From Pedobacter steynii (lineage in GTDB: Bacteria > Bacteroidota > Bacteroidia > Sphingobacteriales > Sphingobacteriaceae): 64,000 nucleotides of DNA. This document shows positions 34,741 through 43,395 of this stretch, piece by piece. Below the pieces are notes generated by a model, which searched no databases, had not been told where the DNA came from, and saw nothing but the letters and a program-made list of their open reading frames with translations. The DNA lies in the NCBI RefSeq assembly GCF_900103665.1, contig NZ_FNGY01000006.1, positions 372,001-436,000 on the forward strand. The letters are read 5' to 3'. Each line of letters opens with the position of its first letter. Position 1 is the stretch's first letter. The translations under genes were made by a program, and so were the position numbers.

Positions 34741-35938
34741 GCATATGCAATGGCAGGGATATTTTAGAAAAGATGGCAGAAAAGGCATCCGGAACTATAT
34801 TTTGGTGGTATATCTGGTAGAATGTGCACATCATGTGGCCAGAGAAATTGCCAGTCAGTTTAGGGAAGATACGGTTCAGCTGATTGGTTTTGCAGGATGC
34901 TATCCGAACGAATATGCAGACCGGATGATGAACGCATTGTGTACACATCCAAATGTGGGCGGGGTATTGCTGGTTTCTCTCGGCTGCGAAAGCTTTAAAA
35001 GGGAAAGACTTGAAGAAAATATCCGGGCATCAGGGAGACCTGTGCACACGGTCGTGATCCAGGAAGCTGGTGGCACAAAAAAAACCATAACAGAAGGGTT
35101 GTCATGGCTGCAGGAGAGCATTCCTGTGGTTGCCGCTGTGTCCCGTGTACGCATGACGGTCGATGAACTGATCGTAGGAACGATCTGTGGTGGAAGTGAT
35201 GCCACCAGCGGTATGACTGCAAACCCGGCAGTAGGCAGGGCTTTTAATAAACTTGTAGCCAGTAAAGGGATTGCCATTTTTGAAGAAACCGGAGAGATGA
35301 TCGGTCTGGAAGACATCATGAGCAGCAGGGCGGTTAATCCGGAGCTTGCAGCTGTACTAAAAGCATCGGTGGAGAAGGCCGCCAGATATTATACTTTAAT
35401 GGGACATGGAAGTTTTGCCCCGGGAAATGCAGAGGGTGGATTAACGACTATTGAAGAAAAGTCGATGGGGGCCTATTGTAAAAGTGGCGATTCCCCGATT
35501 AGCGGACTCATTAAGCCAGGCGACAGGCCCACTAAGCCAGGGCTATACCTCATGGATGTGGTGCCCGACGGAGATCCGAAGTTTGGTTTCCCAAATATCA
35601 ACGACAACGTTGAAATTGCAGAAATGATTGCCAGTGGTTGTCATACCATTCTCTTTACTACAGGAAGAGGCTCTGTTGTGGGCTCTGCCATTTCCCCGGT
35701 GATTAAAATCTGTGCAAATCCGCAGACTTATCAACGGATGTCGGATGATATGGACATTAATGCAGGTGCGGTGTTAACCGGAAGGACAACAATCGACGAG
35801 GTCGGCGACGATATTTTTGAAAGCATCCTCCTGGTAGCTGCGGGAAGAAAGACCTGTTCTGAGGAGCTTGGGCACCAGGAATTCATCTTAACTTATAAAA
35901 CTTTTACCCCGATTGGCCCGGCTTGTCTGCCTGCCTGA
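34733..35938 (+). CDS. UxaA-family sugar-acid dehydratase, catalytic subunit
   Basis: 401 residues. Catalytic domain of the altronate/D-galactarate dehydratase family: GIRNYILVVYLVECAHHVAR, CYPNEYADRMMNALCTHPNVGGVLLVSLGCE, ICGGSDATSGMTANPAVG and a C-terminal FTTGRGSVVGSAISPVIKICANP. Iron-dependent loss of water from a sugar acid. It overlaps the SAF-domain gene, with which it should form one enzyme. Together with the enolase-type FucD at 2600, the organism would have two unrelated dehydratases near fucose genes; the substrate here could be L-fuconate or a related acid. Confidence 0.88.
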   Translation: MTKHMQWQGYFRKDGRKGIRNYILVVYLVECAHHVAREIASQFREDTVQLIGFAGCYPNEYADRMMNALCTHPNVGGVLLVSLGCESFKRERLEENIRASGRPVHTVVIQEAGGTKKTITEGLSWLQESIPVVAAVSRVRMTVDELIVGTICGGSDATSGMTANPAVGRAFNKLVASKGIAIFEETGEMIGLEDIMSSRAVNPELAAVLKASVEKAARYYTLMGHGSFAPGNAEGGLTTIEEKSMGAYCKSGDSPISGLIKPGDRPTKPGLYLMDVVPDGDPKFGFPNINDNVEIAEMIASGCHTILFTTGRGSVVGSAISPVIKICANPQTYQRMSDDMDINAGAVLTGRTTIDEVGDDIFESILLVAAGRKTCSEELGHQEFILTYKTFTPIGPACLPA

Positions 35939-35962
35939 TCTTTCAGCAAAACGATTTTATTT

Positions 35963-38900
35963 ATGGAATTAACAGCTTCGGAAAGCATACCTCATCAAAA
36001 AGAAAAAAGGAAAGTGTTTTTAGGAGGTACGGTTCTTGTCATCAGTTTATTTTTTCTCTGGGCACTCACCGCCAATTTATTACCCATACTTATTCCTCAT
36101 TTAAAAAAAGCCTGTCAGCTGACTGTGCTTGAGTCTTCTCTGATTGATTCTGCGTATTGGATTGCCTATTTTGTAATTGCCATTCCCGCAGGTCTGGTCA
36201 TGAAAAGGTTTGGTTATAAAAAAGCCATTATTACAGGGTTGTTGCTGGCTGCTATTGGCGCTTTCTTATTTTACCCTGCTGCGGAATCAAGGTCCTTTGT
36301 ATTTTTTCTGTTTGCATTGTTCGTTCTGGCCTCAGGGATGACCTTTCTGGAAACTTCAGCCAATCCATTTATGACGATTTTAGGAGATCCTGCTACTGCA
36401 TCCGGCCGATTGAACTTTGCCCAGGCATTTAACGGATTAGGCGCCTTTATTGCTTCCATGTTTCTCAGCAAACTGATCATCGGTAAAGAGCTGAAAACCG
36501 GAGCTGAACTGGACCTATTGTCGCCGGAAGCACTGGATCATTATTATTCCATACTTTTTCATAAACTTAAATTTCCATACCTCCTGATTGGGGGGATTCT
36601 GGTGATGGTCGCGTTACTATTTATGCTGACCAAATTCGCTGCGGATCATACGGGCAGAAAAAATGGTCCCGGGAAAAAGATCTCCTTTACTGCGCAACCT
36701 CAGTTATTAACAGGGATCATCACCCAGTTCTTTTATGTAGGTGCACAGGTTTGTGTTTCCAGTTTTTTTATTCTTTATGCAACTTCTGTATCTGGAATGA
36801 CGGAATATGAGGCTACAAATTATCTTGGCCTGCTGTTATTGAGTTTTATGCTTGGCAGGTATCTGGGGACATTTATTATGAAATATGTAGCAGCGGCGAA
36901 GTTACTTTGGATCTATGCATTGATCAGCCTGGCACTGATGTTATTTATCGTACTGGCAGGAGGTAAAGCATCTTTATGGGCATTTATTTCCCTGGAGTTT
37001 TTTATGTCTATCATGTACCCTACCATTTTCGCATTGGCGATTAAAGACCTCGGGGAGGAAACGCCGATAGGATCTTCCTATATGGTGATGGCAATTATTG
37101 GCGGAGCAGTATTTCCACCGATACTGGGTTATTTGTCGGATTTAACCGGAAGTATCCGCATCGCTTACATCGTGCCCCTGATCTGTTTTATTCCTGTGGC
37201 TTATTTTGGATGGCAGCAACGCAGAAAGCTGAAATTGAATCCAATAACATTAGTCGTACTATTGCTGTTGATTTCTTCAGGAACTTTGCATGCACAGCGC
37301 TCAGAACCGAAGCCCTATGGGGCAGTGCCGACTAAAGCGCAACTGAAATGGCATGACACTGAATTGTATGCACTGGTTTGTTTTGGACTGAATACCTATA
37401 CGGATAAAGAATGGGGCTATGGCGATGTGAGCCCTTCTTTATTTAATCCTTCTGATTTTGATCCTTCACAAATCACAGCTGTGTTGAAAGAAGCGGGTTT
37501 TAAAGGATTGTTGCTGGTTGCAAAACACCATGATGGATTTTGTTTATGGCCAACTAAAACTACGCCATATTCTGTAGCGGCAAGTCCCTGGATGAATGGT
37601 AAAGGAGATGTGGTAAAGTCTTTTGAACTGGCCAGCCGAAAGGAGGGACTAAGGTTTGGTTTGTATAATTCTCCATGGGACAGAAACAGTGCAGCCTATG
37701 GAAGTCCTGCCTATATTAAGATTTATCAGGACCAGCTGAAAGAGTTACACCGCAACTATGGCCCCTTATTTATTTCCTGGTATGACGGTGCAAATGGAGG
37801 TGATGGGTACTATGGAGGGGCAAAGGAAACAAGGCAAATAAACCGGGCGGAGTATTATCGCTGGAAAGAAACCTGGGCCATGGTCAAAAAGCTGCAGCCG
37901 GATGCGGTTATTTTTAGTGACATCGGTCCTGACGTCCGTTGGGTAGGAAATGAGAAGGGCTTTGCTGCTGAAACAAGCTGGGCGACGTTTACGCCAAAAG
38001 GGGAGAAAGAGGGAGAAGAGGCGGCGCCAGGAGCCAGTCGTTATGAGGAAGCACCCGGAGGAAATAGAAATGGCCGTTACTGGATTCCTGCCGAATGTGA
38101 TGTTCCACTGCGTTCAGGGTGGTATTATCATGCTGCTCAGGACAACAGTGTGAAATCTCCTTACGAGCTTTTTGACATTTATTTTAAAAGCGTGGGCAGA
38201 GGTGCTGCCCTGGATCTGGGAATTGCACCGGATAAAAGAGGGATGCTGCATGAAAATGATGTCGCTGCCCTGAAAGGCTTTGGCAAATTGCTAAAAGAGA
38301 CCTTTTCCGTTAACCTGTTGGAAAAAGCGGAGATTCAGGCCTCAAATACCCGGGGGAGAAAAAAGATATTCAGCCCTCAGCATCTAATTGATGGAGATAA
38401 AAATACCTATTGGAGCACGGACGATACCGTCAGGACGCCGGAGTTTACCATAAAACTAAAAGAACCGACGACTTTTAATATTATTCGTCTGAAGGAATAC
38501 ATTGCTTTGGGACAACGCATCGAATCTTTTGCCGTAGACATTTGGAAAAATGAGGAATGGCAGGAGCTGACGCAGGGGAGTTCAATCGGATCACAAAGAT
38601 TAATCAGGCTACCTTATTTTGTGAGCACTGACAAGATCAGGGTCCGTATTTTAAGCAGTCCGGTTTGTCCGGTGCTGACGGAATTTGCGGTTTTTGCAGA
38701 ACCTCAGGCAGCCCTGTCTGCCATAACGATGACAAAAACGGGAATCCTGCCCTTAGCTACCAAAGGATGGACCATACCAATTGCTCCCGGAGAATCAAAT
38801 AAATTACCGTTCTTGTTAGATGGTAAACCAACGATTTGGGAAGGCCCATTTGGTAAAGAAAAACTAAGCAGGAATGCCATTGTGATGGATATGGGCAAAA

Positions 38901-39166
38901 TACAGGAAATATCAGGATTGCTATTTACACCTGTATCGGAAACTTTTGGAAAAGGAATCCCGAAAGGGTACAAACTCGACATCAGCATGGATGGTCAGCA
39001 TTGGACTGAAGTTGGTTCCGGGGAATTTGGTAATATTTATGCAAACCCGGTTCAGCAACAAATCAGTCTTTTAGAAAAAAGAAAAACACGTTTTATCAGG
39101 TTTACGGTAACCCGTCTCTGTGATGATGGCGAGCTGATGCGTATCGCAGAAATTGCTGCTTATTAG
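35963..39166 (+). CDS. FucP-type MFS permease fused to GH29 alpha-L-fucosidase with F5/8-like domains
   Basis: 1067 residues in one frame. Residues 1-~420 are a 12-helix FucP-like sugar:H+ symporter (FLETSANP with E130; LIPHLKK near 41). At the junction the frame continues through TTG425 into KLNPITLVVLLLLISSGTLHAQ, which looks like a former signal peptide and would act as a 13th helix, putting the GH29 domain (nucleophile D608 in SWYDGANGG) in the periplasm. Two F5/8-type beta domains follow (~790-920 and ~945-1067). No stop lies between the parts. Last gene of fucose module 2, 25 bp after the dehydratase. Confidence 0.87.
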   Translation: MELTASESIPHQKEKRKVFLGGTVLVISLFFLWALTANLLPILIPHLKKACQLTVLESSLIDSAYWIAYFVIAIPAGLVMKRFGYKKAIITGLLLAAIGAFLFYPAAESRSFVFFLFALFVLASGMTFLETSANPFMTILGDPATASGRLNFAQAFNGLGAFIASMFLSKLIIGKELKTGAELDLLSPEALDHYYSILFHKLKFPYLLIGGILVMVALLFMLTKFAADHTGRKNGPGKKISFTAQPQLLTGIITQFFYVGAQVCVSSFFILYATSVSGMTEYEATNYLGLLLLSFMLGRYLGTFIMKYVAAAKLLWIYALISLALMLFIVLAGGKASLWAFISLEFFMSIMYPTIFALAIKDLGEETPIGSSYMVMAIIGGAVFPPILGYLSDLTGSIRIAYIVPLICFIPVAYFGWQQRRKLKLNPITLVVLLLLISSGTLHAQRSEPKPYGAVPTKAQLKWHDTELYALVCFGLNTYTDKEWGYGDVSPSLFNPSDFDPSQITAVLKEAGFKGLLLVAKHHDGFCLWPTKTTPYSVAASPWMNGKGDVVKSFELASRKEGLRFGLYNSPWDRNSAAYGSPAYIKIYQDQLKELHRNYGPLFISWYDGANGGDGYYGGAKETRQINRAEYYRWKETWAMVKKLQPDAVIFSDIGPDVRWVGNEKGFAAETSWATFTPKGEKEGEEAAPGASRYEEAPGGNRNGRYWIPAECDVPLRSGWYYHAAQDNSVKSPYELFDIYFKSVGRGAALDLGIAPDKRGMLHENDVAALKGFGKLLKETFSVNLLEKAEIQASNTRGRKKIFSPQHLIDGDKNTYWSTDDTVRTPEFTIKLKEPTTFNIIRLKEYIALGQRIESFAVDIWKNEEWQELTQGSSIGSQRLIRLPYFVSTDKIRVRILSSPVCPVLTEFAVFAEPQAALSAITMTKTGILPLATKGWTIPIAPGESNKLPFLLDGKPTIWEGPFGKEKLSRNAIVMDMGKIQEISGLLFTPVSETFGKGIPKGYKLDISMDGQHWTEVGSGEFGNIYANPVQQQISLLEKRKTRFIRFTVTRLCDDGELMRIAEIAAY

Positions 39167-39350
39167 ACATTATTCGGATAGTCAGGAGTTTTAGTATCTT
39201 CATCGCTCCGGAGATGGCATCCCTGAACAAACTGGTCGGCATCTCCGTGAATGGCATCAAAAGAAAGAGCCGGCAACAACTGATTCCGGCTGCTTGCATA
39301 AAAACGGCATGGTTCTAGGTGTTGGTCTATACAATAAAGGCGATAAAACC

Positions 39351-40976
39351 ATGATGGAAAACCAAAAGAAAAAACTCAAAAGAACAGTATCGCTGGTCAG
39401 AATACTGGCCAAATATGGATTTGGAGAGTTGCTCAATTATACCAATAATCAGGTGGAGGGGGAAATTTCTTCCCTCAGCATTTATGAACGCATCAGGATG
39501 GCGCTGGAAGAATTGGGCCCTACTTATGTGAAATTCGGACAGGCATTCAGCAGCAGGGAAGATCTTTTACCTATGGAAATGATCCTGGAATTACGGAAGT
39601 TACAGGACAATGTAGAGGTGAAAATAATGGATATCCCGGCCTTACTGAAGTCGGATCTGGATATCGATCCTGAAGAGTTTTTTGCGCAGATTGATCCGGA
39701 GCCTTTTGCCTCTGCCTCCATCGCTCAGGTGTATCGTGCGACATTGAAAAACGGACAAAAGGTCATCTTAAAGATCAAACGTCCGGGAATAAGAGAGGTC
39801 GTGGCCTCAGATATGCTCATCATGAAAGATATAGCGAAGCTGCTGGTCAGTTACAGTGAAGTATTCCGGAGGATCAACCTCGTGGAAGTCCTGGAAGCAT
39901 TTGAAAAATCTATCGTTCAGGAATTGTCTTTTCTTAACGAACTGGCTAACATCAACCGCTTTTCCCGGAACTTTAAAGGCAATACCTCCATTTATCTGCC
40001 CGGAGTTTATCCGGAGCTCTCTAATGATAACATCCTGTGCATGGAGTTTTTGGATGGTGTTAAAATAAGTGACAAAGACGCGCTCCTTGCTATGGGCTTA
40101 GATCCGGCAGCGATTGCGGGAAAAGGGCTCGACCTTTACCTGGTCCAGGTATTGGAACATGGTTTTTTCCATGCAGATCCACATCCCGGAAACCTGATGG
40201 TACTCAAAACCGGACAGATTGCCTTTATTGATTTTGGTTCTATGGGGAGCCTGACACCGATCGAAAAAGAAATGCTGGAGGATTTTGTATCCTATTTCAT
40301 GGCACAGGATGCAAAGCGTTTAATTGCAATGCTGAAAAAGATGGCGATACGCTTTAATGTGACTGATGAAGATCTGCTGGAAAGAGATATCCATGGCTTC
40401 TTTGACCTGCTGGATGGGGCCTCACTGGAGGAAATGGACATCAAAGAAGTACTGGGCAAGTTTTCAGGAATTCTGAATAACAATGAGATATTGATGCCCG
40501 ACCACCTTTATCTTCTGGTTCGCGGAATTGTGCTCATCGAAGGAATCGGCCGTGCCCTTGTTCCTGATCTGAATATCATTGAGAGCTTACGTCCTTATAT
40601 CTTAAAAATAGCTTTTCGTAAACTGAGTCCTGAAGAATTAAAGAAAAGTGGATTAAAGTTGTTAAGAACGCTGACGGAAGCGATGAAAACCATGCCTGAT
40701 GAATTGCAGTCGGTGGTTAGTAAGCTGAATGCCGGAGAGTTAAAAATCCGACAGGAAATACAGGGTTTACCAACCTTAAAGAAAACAATGAACCGGGGCA
40801 TGAACAGAATGGTCATGGCCATTATGATGTGCGGAATGCTGATCAGTTCGGCAATCCTGATCCTGGCAGATAAGCCTCCTAAATTTAGCGGAATACCTGT
40901 TCTTGCTTTATTGGGTTTCCTGATCAGTATAGTCTTAGGTCTGGGGATTTTGATTTCCTCCCGTTCTAAAAATTAA
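39351..40976 (+). CDS. ABC1/UbiB-family atypical kinase
   Basis: 541 residues from ATG 39351 (the in-frame TTG extension to 39294 has no family similarity). UbiB/ADCK features: YVKFGQAFSSREDLLP (KxGQ), ASIAQVYRATLKNGQKVILKIKRPG (nucleotide loop and lysine), FHADPHPGNLMVLKTGQIAFIDFG (catalytic and metal motifs). Two C-terminal helices (~485-540) anchor it to the membrane. Family members support ubiquinone/menaquinone or lipid metabolism. A single-gene unit. Confidence 0.9.
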   Translation: MMENQKKKLKRTVSLVRILAKYGFGELLNYTNNQVEGEISSLSIYERIRMALEELGPTYVKFGQAFSSREDLLPMEMILELRKLQDNVEVKIMDIPALLKSDLDIDPEEFFAQIDPEPFASASIAQVYRATLKNGQKVILKIKRPGIREVVASDMLIMKDIAKLLVSYSEVFRRINLVEVLEAFEKSIVQELSFLNELANINRFSRNFKGNTSIYLPGVYPELSNDNILCMEFLDGVKISDKDALLAMGLDPAAIAGKGLDLYLVQVLEHGFFHADPHPGNLMVLKTGQIAFIDFGSMGSLTPIEKEMLEDFVSYFMAQDAKRLIAMLKKMAIRFNVTDEDLLERDIHGFFDLLDGASLEEMDIKEVLGKFSGILNNNEILMPDHLYLLVRGIVLIEGIGRALVPDLNIIESLRPYILKIAFRKLSPEELKKSGLKLLRTLTEAMKTMPDELQSVVSKLNAGELKIRQEIQGLPTLKKTMNRGMNRMVMAIMMCGMLISSAILILADKPPKFSGIPVLALLGFLISIVLGLGILISSRSKN

Positions 40977-41172
40977 TACATGAAAATATACTGCCTGCTA
41001 TTAAAACTAAAATGATTGTAGTCAGGAAAAGTCTTTTCATTGTTGCGATTTACCAGCTTAATGTCGTTTTTCTGAAAGGTAAGCTCATTCAAAAAATTAC
41101 AATCCCCTGCCGGATTTAAATTTGCGATATCTTCAGACTGTTGTAGATTTATACGATAAGAAATTTATAGAA

Positions 41173-41787
41173 ATGGCTGATATATTCGACGCGAAAAAAG
41201 ACTATGTACTGGAAGATGATAATGCCTTATTAAGGCCGCTGACTGCTGCAGATTTTGAGCAGCTAAAAGCTTTTGGAATCAACGAGCCGGAATTGTGGAA
41301 ATTCACGTTACAGAATGCCGGAAGCGAAGAAGGAATGCATGCATACCTTGAAACCGCATTGGAACGGAGGGAAAAAGGAACAAGCTATCCCTTCATCGTG
41401 TTCGACAAAAACAAAAATGAATATGCCGGCGCTACGCGGTTGTATGACATTGATGTTGCCAATAAGAATTTGTCCCTGGGCTATACCTGGTATGGAAAGA
41501 ACTTCCAGGGAACAGGACTTAATAAACACTGTAAATACCTGCTTTTTGAATTTATATTTGAACAATTGGAGTTTGAACGGGTGGAATTCAGATTAGACAG
41601 CGACAATGAAAGAAGCATGCGGGCCATCAAAAGCCTGGGTTGTACTTTTGAAGGAATATTGAGAAATAACGGATATAAAATTGATGGAACGAGGAGAAAT
41701 TCATCGGTACTGAGCATCCTGAAAAACGAATGGCTGGAGTCTAAGAAAGAACTGCTAAAAGAAAAACTTAATGACTATAAATCATAA
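41173..41787 (+). CDS. GNAT acetyltransferase, RimJ/RimL type
   Basis: 204 residues from ATG 41173, after a poor-looking upstream extension. RimJ/RimL-type GNAT: LLRPLTAADFEQLKAFG, SYPFIVFDKNKNEYAGATRLYDID, SLGYTWYGKNFQGTGLNKHCKYLLFEFIFEQL (acetyl-CoA loop) and RVEFRLDSDNERSMRAIKSLGCTFEG. Cytoplasmic N-acetyltransferase for a protein or small molecule. It overlaps the next GNAT gene by 17 bp if that gene begins at 41771. Confidence 0.88.
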   Translation: MADIFDAKKDYVLEDDNALLRPLTAADFEQLKAFGINEPELWKFTLQNAGSEEGMHAYLETALERREKGTSYPFIVFDKNKNEYAGATRLYDIDVANKNLSLGYTWYGKNFQGTGLNKHCKYLLFEFIFEQLEFERVEFRLDSDNERSMRAIKSLGCTFEGILRNNGYKIDGTRRNSSVLSILKNEWLESKKELLKEKLNDYKS

Positions 41788-42673
41788 GAATTATACTTTT
41801 CTGATGCAGTATCAGAACGAGGAGAAATGGAGAGAAAGCTTCAATTCACTTACAAAAAAGACGTATCGTTTTGATTTTGAAAAGTGGTATCAAAGTGGAT
41901 ACTGGGATGAAGGCTGTCTGTTGTACTCCCTTGCGGAAGGAGATAAAGTGGTTTCTCATGTGACCGTGAATGTCATCCGTTTTACCATACTCGGAGTGGA
42001 GAAAAAATTTGTGCAGCTCGGTACGGTGATGACTGATCCTGATTATAGGAAGCAGGGATTAAGCCGGGTATTGATGGAAAAGGTCATGCTGGACTGGCAG
42101 GATCATTGCGACATGATTTACCTGTTTGCAAACGATGCGGTACTGGATTTCTATCCTAAGTTCGGTTTTGTACCGGTAAATGAATATCAGGCAGTTTATC
42201 AACTGAAAGCAGTTAAAAAGGGCCCTGCATTCAGAGCGATGAATATGGACAATGCCGGCGACAGAGACTTGCTTTTTCATACTGCACAACAGGCAGTTCC
42301 ATTATTTAAGATCTCCATGAAAGATAATGCCGGACTGGTGATGTTTTATGCGCATTATTTTGACCGCTTCAGCGTCAGCGACTTCCTTTATTATATCACA
42401 GATTTAAATGCAGTGGTGGTTGCTGAATATGAAGAAGAAATGCTGATCCTGCACGATATCCTGGCACCGGCAACAGTAGATATCAAAACCGTTATTCATG
42501 CCATGGCCCGGGAAAATACCAGCGAGGTGACATTGGGGTTTATGCCGGAAAATGCAGAAGATTATGAAATCAGTCTTCATAAAGAAGACAATTCCACCCT
42601 TTTTGTTCAGGCTGGTTGCAACAAGCTGTTTGAAGATCATCAATTGATTTTCCCCTTGCTATCCCATACCTAG
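41771..42673 (+). CDS. GNAT acetyltransferase
   Basis: 300 residues; the ATG at 41804 is an alternative start. Acetyl-CoA-binding region is TVMTDPDYRKQGLSRVLMEKVMLDW near residue 95, followed by FANDAVLDFYPKFGFVPVNEYQAVYQ. The C-terminal ~150 residues form a second, degenerate GNAT-like half (FKISMKDNAGLVMFYAHYF, then FMPENAEDYEISLHKEDNSTLFVQAG), a layout seen in Eis-like proteins. Substrate unknown. Probably co-transcribed with the preceding GNAT gene. Confidence 0.85.
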   Translation: MTINHKNYTFLMQYQNEEKWRESFNSLTKKTYRFDFEKWYQSGYWDEGCLLYSLAEGDKVVSHVTVNVIRFTILGVEKKFVQLGTVMTDPDYRKQGLSRVLMEKVMLDWQDHCDMIYLFANDAVLDFYPKFGFVPVNEYQAVYQLKAVKKGPAFRAMNMDNAGDRDLLFHTAQQAVPLFKISMKDNAGLVMFYAHYFDRFSVSDFLYYITDLNAVVVAEYEEEMLILHDILAPATVDIKTVIHAMARENTSEVTLGFMPENAEDYEISLHKEDNSTLFVQAGCNKLFEDHQLIFPLLSHT

Positions 42674-42680
42674 CTCATTA

Positions 42681-42726
42681 ATAGCCAGGTTCAGTCGAAA
42701 TCAATAGCTAGGTTCAGTCGAAATCA
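42681..42726. repeat. 23-bp tandem repeat, two copies
   Basis: The 23-bp unit at 42681-42703 (begins ATAGCCAGGTTCAG) is repeated at 42704-42726 with one change (C/T at the sixth base). Each copy contains the TGA that ends the minus-strand gene 42701-43006, so the stop is duplicated. Confidence 0.85.
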
Positions 42727-43006
42727 GGTGTTCATCGATTTCCTTCAGTAATCTGAGCTGAAAAGCATCTGTATTGAATTCATCTAAAGCTACATCCATA
42801 TTCAGGTATTTGCCATAAAAACTTTTTACGAGTATTTTTACACGATCGGGATGGTCATCTTTATGGCCTCCCGGAATATCGGAATACTTGTCGATATGAC
42901 AGACGTATAGATAATGATTGCCATTGTATTCAAAGCTTTTAATCTTGGAATCTAATTTATTAGGGTCAACTTCCAGGTGTACTCCGGATTGATCTTCAGT
43001 TTTCAT
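42701..43006 (-). CDS. hypothetical protein
   Basis: 101 residues, cytoplasmic, no known family: MKTEDQSGVHLEVDPNKL, then FEYNGNHYLYVCHIDKYSDIPGGHKDDHPDRVKILVKSFYGKYLN and a helical C-terminus. It reads on the opposite strand to the GNAT genes. Its last codons lie in a 23-bp tandem repeat. Function unknown. Confidence 0.65.
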   Translation of the reverse strand: MKTEDQSGVHLEVDPNKLDSKIKSFEYNGNHYLYVCHIDKYSDIPGGHKDDHPDRVKILVKSFYGKYLNMDVALDEFNTDAFQLRLLKEIDEHLISTEPSY

Positions 43007-43395
43007 AAGGCTAATGTACTTATTAATATAATAGCAGCTTGTCCATAGCGCTAAAAATGGAAGCCAGCTTTCCAGGAGGAATACTTCAATTCACATGCGG
43101 GATAACAGCGATAAAGTTGCCCGATGAGGAGCCTTGCTTCCAGGTGGTGATTTTTGAACGGTTTTGGTGCATTTTGACCGAAAATGATATGCCTTTATCA
43201 AGGGGATTGTTGCCTATCTTGCTGGTAACAAATAGCAGGGAAACAGGTTTTATATTCGGTGTGTTTCCGCTCTATACCCGGTGTATACACGCTTGACAGC
43301 TTGTGAGCAACGGTTAGACCAGGGCTAAAGGTCTTGTTAGAAATGACTGAGCCCCAAAGGCGTTCAAGGGCTGGTATTGATTTAATTGATGTATT
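43007..43395. other. gene-free stretch before the DUF6266 gene
   Basis: 389 bp. A short open frame at 43039-43296 (+) has an unconvincing composition (many Phe, Cys, Ile) and no motif, so it is not called a gene. A perfect 10-bp palindrome GTGTATACAC lies at 43281-43290. Nothing else stands out. Confidence 0.6.

Noticed and set aside
39167..39350. GGCATC-containing repeats before the UbiB-like gene
   Set aside because: Short imperfect matches (GGAGATGGCATC, CGGCATCTCC) not forming a stable stem near a T-run or a promoter.
43039..43296. 85-residue open frame in the gap before the DUF6266 gene
   Set aside because: Composition rich in Cys, Phe and Ile, no motif, no ribosome-binding context; treated as chance.
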